Source of the DNA: Chloroflexota bacterium
GTDB taxonomy: Bacteria > Chloroflexota > Limnocylindria > P2-11E
Reading direction: 5' to 3'
NCBI GenBank assembly: GCA_005889445.1
Contig: VBGS01000124.1
Span: 1 to 8,710 of the forward strand
Length of the DNA stretch: 8,710 nt
Position 1 is the first letter of the stretch. The number at the start of each line of letters is the position of its first letter. The position numbers were made by a program, and so were the translations under genes. Under the pieces are notes generated by a model, which was not told the origin of the DNA, did no database searches, and saw nothing but the letters and a program-made list of their open reading frames with translations. This document shows positions 6,250-8,710 of this stretch, piece after piece.

Positions 6250-7015
6250 GCCGCACGAGCGTCAGCGTCTGAACCACGACCGCGGTGCCGATCGCGCACG
6301 CGAACGCGATGGCGATGCCGACACGATCGATGAGCGAGCCGATCGCGAAGAAGAACGAAGCGAAGGCGAGCAGTCCGAAGCAAAGACCCCGGATGACGTG
6401 GATCGCGGCCACGGGCCCCCGCTGCGCGTGGGCGAACACCGCGAGCACGCTCGCGTAGATCGGATAGGTCGTGAGCAGTCCGGTCAGCTGCGGCCCCAGC
6501 AGCGGCGCGGCCGTCGTAATTGTCACGACGAGCGCAGTGGCGACGACCATGCGCGCCGGGAGGTCCCAGCGTGGCGCGGCAACGGCGGCGGGAAGCGTCC
6601 CTGGCTCCTTGATGAGCCAGGCCGACGTCGCGCAGACCGCGAGCGTTGCCAGATAGAGCGGGAGCAGGGGCGCGGGCAGCTCGGCGCCCAGCGGCAGCGC
6701 GCGGAGTGCGAAGATCGCGACGAAGAAGGCGAGGCTCGAGCCGACGAGCGCGGCGGGCCACCCCGCCCGGCGGGACAGCGCGGCGTACACCACCGCGAAC
6801 AGCGCCGAGGCCGCCGCGCCGGCGATGGAACCGGCGGCCGCGGCCGCCGTGAATGCCGTGCCCTGTTCGAGCGCGAGGAAGAGTGACACCGGTCCAGAGG
6901 TGAAGGGCAGGCCGACGAGCCAACCGCCGATCGACGGACCCCAGCGGCGACCGGAGAGCGTGGCGATCGCGATGAGCGCCGGCGTGAGGACGAGCTTGAG
7001 CGCGAGCGTCGTCAC
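6203..7015 (-). CDS. Multi-pass membrane protein with internal duplication
   Basis: Integral membrane protein of 270 residues with about eight or nine hydrophobic spans; I do not recognise a named family, and a transporter or permease role would be an inference. The two halves are related: residues 26-66 and 174-214 line up without gaps, sharing nine identities, mainly Gly and Pro, around a GLPFTS / TYPIYA core followed by a conserved hydrophobic helix. This is the pattern of a gene-duplicated membrane fold. The start is the GTG at 7013-7015, which overlaps the stop of the upstream DUF402 gene as GTGA; the frame stays open further upstream, but that part is antisense-like Arg-rich sequence overlapping the DUF402 gene, so it is not used. 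The C-terminus (RSEGSASPTGSRSP) is polar and overlaps the OsmC gene tail to tail. Confidence 0.85.
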   Translation of the reverse strand: MTTLALKLVLTPALIAIATLSGRRWGPSIGGWLVGLPFTSGPVSLFLALEQGTAFTAAAAAGSIAGAAASALFAVVYAALSRRAGWPAALVGSSLAFFVAIFALRALPLGAELPAPLLPLYLATLAVCATSAWLIKEPGTLPAAVAAPRWDLPARMVVATALVVTITTAAPLLGPQLTGLLTTYPIYASVLAVFAHAQRGPVAAIHVIRGLCFGLLAFASFFFAIGSLIDRVGIAIAFACAIGTAVVVQTLTLVRLRSEGSASPTGSRSP

Positions 7016-7509
7016 CCGAGGGCCGCGCGCGTTTCGCGCTCGATCTCCGCGATGAGGCGGCGCGGCTCGGTGACGCATACCTCGAGGGCCTTCGCGATGG
7101 CCAGCCGGTGCCGCGGCTCGATCGTCGGCGGCAGCTCGTCCTCGTCCAGCACTTCTATCGCCGCGGATGGGCGCAGCAGGATGTCGATCACGAGGTCGGT
7201 GTACGCGATCAGGTCTTCGGAAATCCGCGTGTCCGCCGCGACGTTGACGTAAAAGGCGATCGTCCGATCGCCCGCGAGCCAGTGATAGACGTTGTATGGG
7301 CGATCGGCCCAGAAATGCCCGATCGTGAGGGTGCCCGCCTTGAGCACGAGGTCGGTGCCCTGGATCGCCCGGTCCTGCTGGGTCACATACCGAACGACGG
7401 CGTGCTGCCCGGCCGCGACGCGGATCAGCTCGCAGGCGTAATCGATGACCGACCCATCCAGACGCGTCTTGCGCTCGGTGATCGGCGCGCGCGCTTGGCG
7501 GCCCATCAC
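7012..7509 (-). CDS. DUF402 (FomD/Ntdp-like barrel) domain protein
   Basis: Cytoplasmic protein of 165 residues with the DUF402 fold found in FomD and in nucleoside di/triphosphatases of the Ntdp type, which hydrolyse phosphate esters or anhydrides with divalent metal. Visible markers: NVYHWLAGDRTIAFYVNVA at 73-91, where aromatic residues and Asn89 line the active site in relatives; YTDLVIDI at 103-110, with Asp105 and Asp109; and VLDEDEL at 120-126, the acidic motif of the family. The C-terminal region is helical. Start options are GTG at 7509 or ATG at 7506, one codon apart; an in-frame TAG 15 bp upstream of the GTG rules out longer forms. Its stop overlaps the start of the membrane protein gene by four bases (GTGA), implying translational coupling. 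The exact substrate cannot be told from sequence. Confidence 0.85.
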   Translation of the reverse strand: MMGRQARAPITERKTRLDGSVIDYACELIRVAAGQHAVVRYVTQQDRAIQGTDLVLKAGTLTIGHFWADRPYNVYHWLAGDRTIAFYVNVAADTRISEDLIAYTDLVIDILLRPSAAIEVLDEDELPPTIEPRHRLAIAKALEVCVTEPRRLIAEIERETRAALG

Positions 7510-7525
7510 CTGGTAAAGCCACTAC

Positions 7526-7545
7526 GCAACTGAGGCGGCAGTTGC
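7526..7545. repeat. Perfect 7-bp inverted repeat, 6-bp spacer
   Basis: GCAACTG, then AGGCGG, then CAGTTGC: a perfect 7-7 dyad located 17 bp upstream of the DUF402 start. It could be an operator for a dimeric regulator or a hairpin in the DUF402 leader. Confidence 0.5.
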
Positions 7546-7586
7546 CGTGATGACCGCTTGTCAGTCCTGTTACGGTTCGTCATGAG

Positions 7587-7606
7587 GGGACCCATCCACG
7601 GGTTCC
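7587..7606. repeat. 7-bp inverted repeat with one wobble, 6-bp spacer
   Basis: GGGACCC, then ATCCAC, then GGGTTCC: the arms pair over seven positions with one G-T mismatch. The layout matches the other repeat in this intergenic region although the arm sequence differs. It lies 75 bp before the response-regulator start. Confidence 0.4.
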
Positions 7607-7667
7607 ATTCATCTGTGGCCTGACTGCGCCAGCCATCGCCATGAATGCCCCATCGCGTGGACGCGAC

Positions 7668-7677
7668 AGGGAGAAGG
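7668..7677 (+). promoter_or_regulatory. Ribosome binding site fixing the response-regulator start
   Basis: AGGGAGAAGG lies before the ATG at 7681; AGGGAG is seven bases from it. An earlier in-frame ATG at 7645 has no such signal and would put this site inside the coding region, so 7681 is chosen. Confidence 0.65.
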
Positions 7678-7680
7678 TTC

Positions 7681-8403
7681 ATGGCTCCGTCGAGCCCAGC
7701 GTCCACACGTCCGCGTGTCGTCGTCGTCATGGACGGCCCGCTCGCAAGGGTGCTGGAAGTCGTCCTTGAACACGGCGGTTACGACGGCCGGGTGCCCGCC
7801 GGGGCTCTTGAGTTTGGCGACCTCCTGCAGAAGTGGGCTCCGCATGTCGTCCTGATCGACTTTGATGCTCATCCTGAATTTCTGAAGCTGAGCCAGAGCA
7901 TCAACGGCGGGGTCCCGACCCTCGTGTTCACACGGAGACGAGAGACGGCGCTGAAGCTGCGCGCGTTCGAGGAAGGCGCGGACGACATTCTGCGGATCCC
8001 GTTTCTCCTGAGCGAGATCGTCGCACGTCTCTATGCCGTCATGCGCCGAGCTCACGGTATCGAGGTTCCGATTCAACCGAGGCTGCGTCTTGATTCGGTC
8101 GAGGTCGATCTGATCGAGGAGCGTTTGCTGCTGAAGGGCCACGAGCCGATCTCGCTCACGTTGACCGAAGCGACCGTCCTCTACCTCCTCGCGGCGAACG
8201 TCGGCAACGTCGTGGATCGGGAAGACATCATCACGAGCATCTGGGATGGCGTGATCGAGGTCGAAAGCAACGCTGTTGACCGCCACATCCGCGACCTGCG
8301 GGTGAAGCTCGGAGACAGCTGGCCGTCTTCCAGGTTCATCGAGACCATTCCGGGCAAGGGCTATCGCTGGAAGGAGCCTTCTCCGTTGGATCGTCTGGCC
8401 TAG
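7681..8403 (+). CDS. OmpR/PhoB-family response regulator with atypical receiver domain
   Basis: DNA-binding transcription factor of 240 residues: a CheY-like receiver at about 11-124 joined to an OmpR-type winged helix at about 135-232. The winged helix is well kept: LTLTEATVLYLLAANVGNVVDREDI (160-184), the recognition helix around ESNAVDRHIRDLRVKLG (195-211) and the wing FIETIPGKGYRW (219-230). The receiver keeps a possible phospho-acceptor Asp60 (VLIDFD) and Thr84, but the usual acidic pair is Met17-Asp18 (VVVVMDG), and the switch Lys before the conserved Pro is Ile107 (ADDILRIPF). Phosphorylation and switching are therefore doubtful. No histidine kinase is adjacent. It diverges from the DUF402 gene, so it might control that pair or itself through the shared intergenic region; this is inference. 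The start is fixed by AGGGAGAAGG. Confidence 0.92.
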   Translation: MAPSSPASTRPRVVVVMDGPLARVLEVVLEHGGYDGRVPAGALEFGDLLQKWAPHVVLIDFDAHPEFLKLSQSINGGVPTLVFTRRRETALKLRAFEEGADDILRIPFLLSEIVARLYAVMRRAHGIEVPIQPRLRLDSVEVDLIEERLLLKGHEPISLTLTEATVLYLLAANVGNVVDREDIITSIWDGVIEVESNAVDRHIRDLRVKLGDSWPSSRFIETIPGKGYRWKEPSPLDRLA

Positions 8404-8415
8404 ACATCAGCGAAG

Positions 8416-8449
8416 GGCGCCAAGACGCGATCTCGAATAGCGTCGCGCC
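8416..8449 (+). terminator. Stem-loop after the response-regulator gene
   Basis: GGCGC-CAA-GACGC pairs with GCGTC-GCGCC around an 11-nt loop, giving ten base pairs with a 3-nt bulge, 12 bp after the stop codon. The stem is GC-rich, but only short, interrupted T runs follow, so it may be a weak or factor-assisted terminator, or simply a 3'-end stabilising hairpin. Confidence 0.45.
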
Positions 8450-8503
8450 GTTCCATCGCGTTTGACTGCCCACTACACGCCGGTAGCATGACGAATCGCC
8501 GCA

Positions 8504-8710
8504 ATGAGAGAGCTCTACCAGGTCGTGGAGGTCGGTCCCGCTTGGTACCAGGACAACATCCCCTGCCAGGAAGCCTGTCCCGTCAAGACGAATTGCCGCG
8601 GGTATCTCAACCTCGCGGCCGCCGGTGAGTTCGAGAAAGGCTGGGAGCTCGCACTCGATCCGAACCCGATGGCATCGATCTGCGGATCGGTCTGCGCGGC
8701 GCCCTGCGAG
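8504..8710 (+). CDS. Fe-S/FAD oxidoreductase of GltD-like type, N-terminal part
   Basis: Sixty-nine residues of the N-terminal iron-sulfur domain found in the glutamate synthase small subunit and related NAD(P)-dependent flavin oxidoreductases (Fer4_20-like), cytoplasmic; the rest is beyond the right edge. The cysteine pattern is clear: IPCQEACPVKTNC (Cys21, Cys25, Cys31), then a GYLNLAAAGEFEKGWELAL helix, NPMASICGSVCAAPCE (Cys60, Cys64, Cys68). Relatives use such cysteines for two [4Fe-4S] clusters that pass electrons to FAD. Typical proteins read CGRVC; here it is CGSVC, and Cys31 stands where many relatives have Ala or Ile. ATG 8504 is chosen because it opens the correct frame; an ATG at 8488 is out of frame. 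No strong Shine-Dalgarno is seen. It could be GltD itself or a redox subunit of another complex; the visible part cannot decide. Confidence 0.85.
   Translation, partial: MRELYQVVEVGPAWYQDNIPCQEACPVKTNCRGYLNLAAAGEFEKGWELALDPNPMASICGSVCAAPCE

Larger units (their letters stand above)
7510..7680. promoter_or_regulatory. Divergent intergenic region between the DUF402 and response-regulator genes
   Basis: The longest gene-free stretch in the window (171 bp), between divergently transcribed genes, so promoters for both are expected here. It holds two inverted repeats (7526-7545 and 7587-7606). A TTGTCA at 7558-7563 resembles a -35 box, but I see no convincing -10 partner at 16-18 bp, so I do not call a specific promoter. 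Confidence 0.6.

Noticed and set aside
5775..6923. Minus-strand open frame of 382 codons
   Set aside because: It lies antisense to the OsmC gene and in a second frame over the membrane protein gene; composition is Arg/Ala/Gly-rich and motif-free.
7016..7522. N-terminal extension of the membrane protein frame up to 7522
   Set aside because: The extension overlaps the whole DUF402 gene in another frame and is Arg-rich and polar; the GTG overlapping the DUF402 stop gives a normal membrane start.

Overview
This is a bacterial chromosomal segment with high GC content and strongly GC-biased third codon positions. GTG start codons are common: six of the ten gene starts seen that can be assigned with confidence. 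The genes look like ordinary chromosome: succinyl-CoA ligase, a cyclase/ATPase/helical-repeat regulator, OsmC, a neutral zinc metallopeptidase, DUF402 and a PhoB-like regulator. This mix is common in Chloroflexota (for example Limnocylindria or Dormibacteria-like soil and freshwater lineages) and in Actinobacteria-like metagenome bins. That placement is an inference with low confidence. I see no phage, transposon, CRISPR, tRNA or rRNA signal, and no gene-free stretch longer than about 170 bases.

Layout. (1) 1-3356, minus strand: a large class III cyclase-domain protein with a P-loop ATPase and a long helical C-terminus lies 28 bp upstream of sucC, which runs off the left edge. (2) 3446-6249, plus strand: six closely spaced genes with gaps of 25, 62, 4, 45 and 16 bp. 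They are a small basic protein, a FlaR-like P-loop kinase/ATPase, two unrecognised small proteins, a membrane-anchored neutral zinc metallopeptidase and an OsmC-family peroxiredoxin. They may form one transcription unit. (3) 6203-7509, minus strand: a DUF402 protein and an internally duplicated membrane protein, joined by a GTGA stop/start overlap. The membrane protein gene ends inside the 3' end of the OsmC gene (tail-to-tail overlap of 47 bp). (4) 7681-8403, plus strand: an OmpR/PhoB-type regulator with a degenerate receiver domain. It diverges from the DUF402 gene across a 171-bp region holding two inverted repeats of the same 7-6-7 layout. (5) 8504-8710, plus strand: the N-terminus of an Fe-S/flavin oxidoreductase of the GltD-like type, cut by the right edge.

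How the genes may work together. The plus-strand cluster combines envelope proteolysis and peroxide defence with unknown small proteins, which suggests a general maintenance or stress unit, but nothing in the sequence proves a shared pathway. The two signalling proteins share a feature worth noting: both carry a recognisable regulatory domain in which a key residue is substituted (the transition-state Asn in the cyclase; an acidic-pocket residue and the switch Lys in the receiver). They may therefore sense or bind without the usual chemistry. I do not see a clear undescribed multi-gene system. The best candidates for follow-up are the coupled DUF402/membrane pair with its repeat-bearing leader, and the two unrecognised small genes at 4292-4895.
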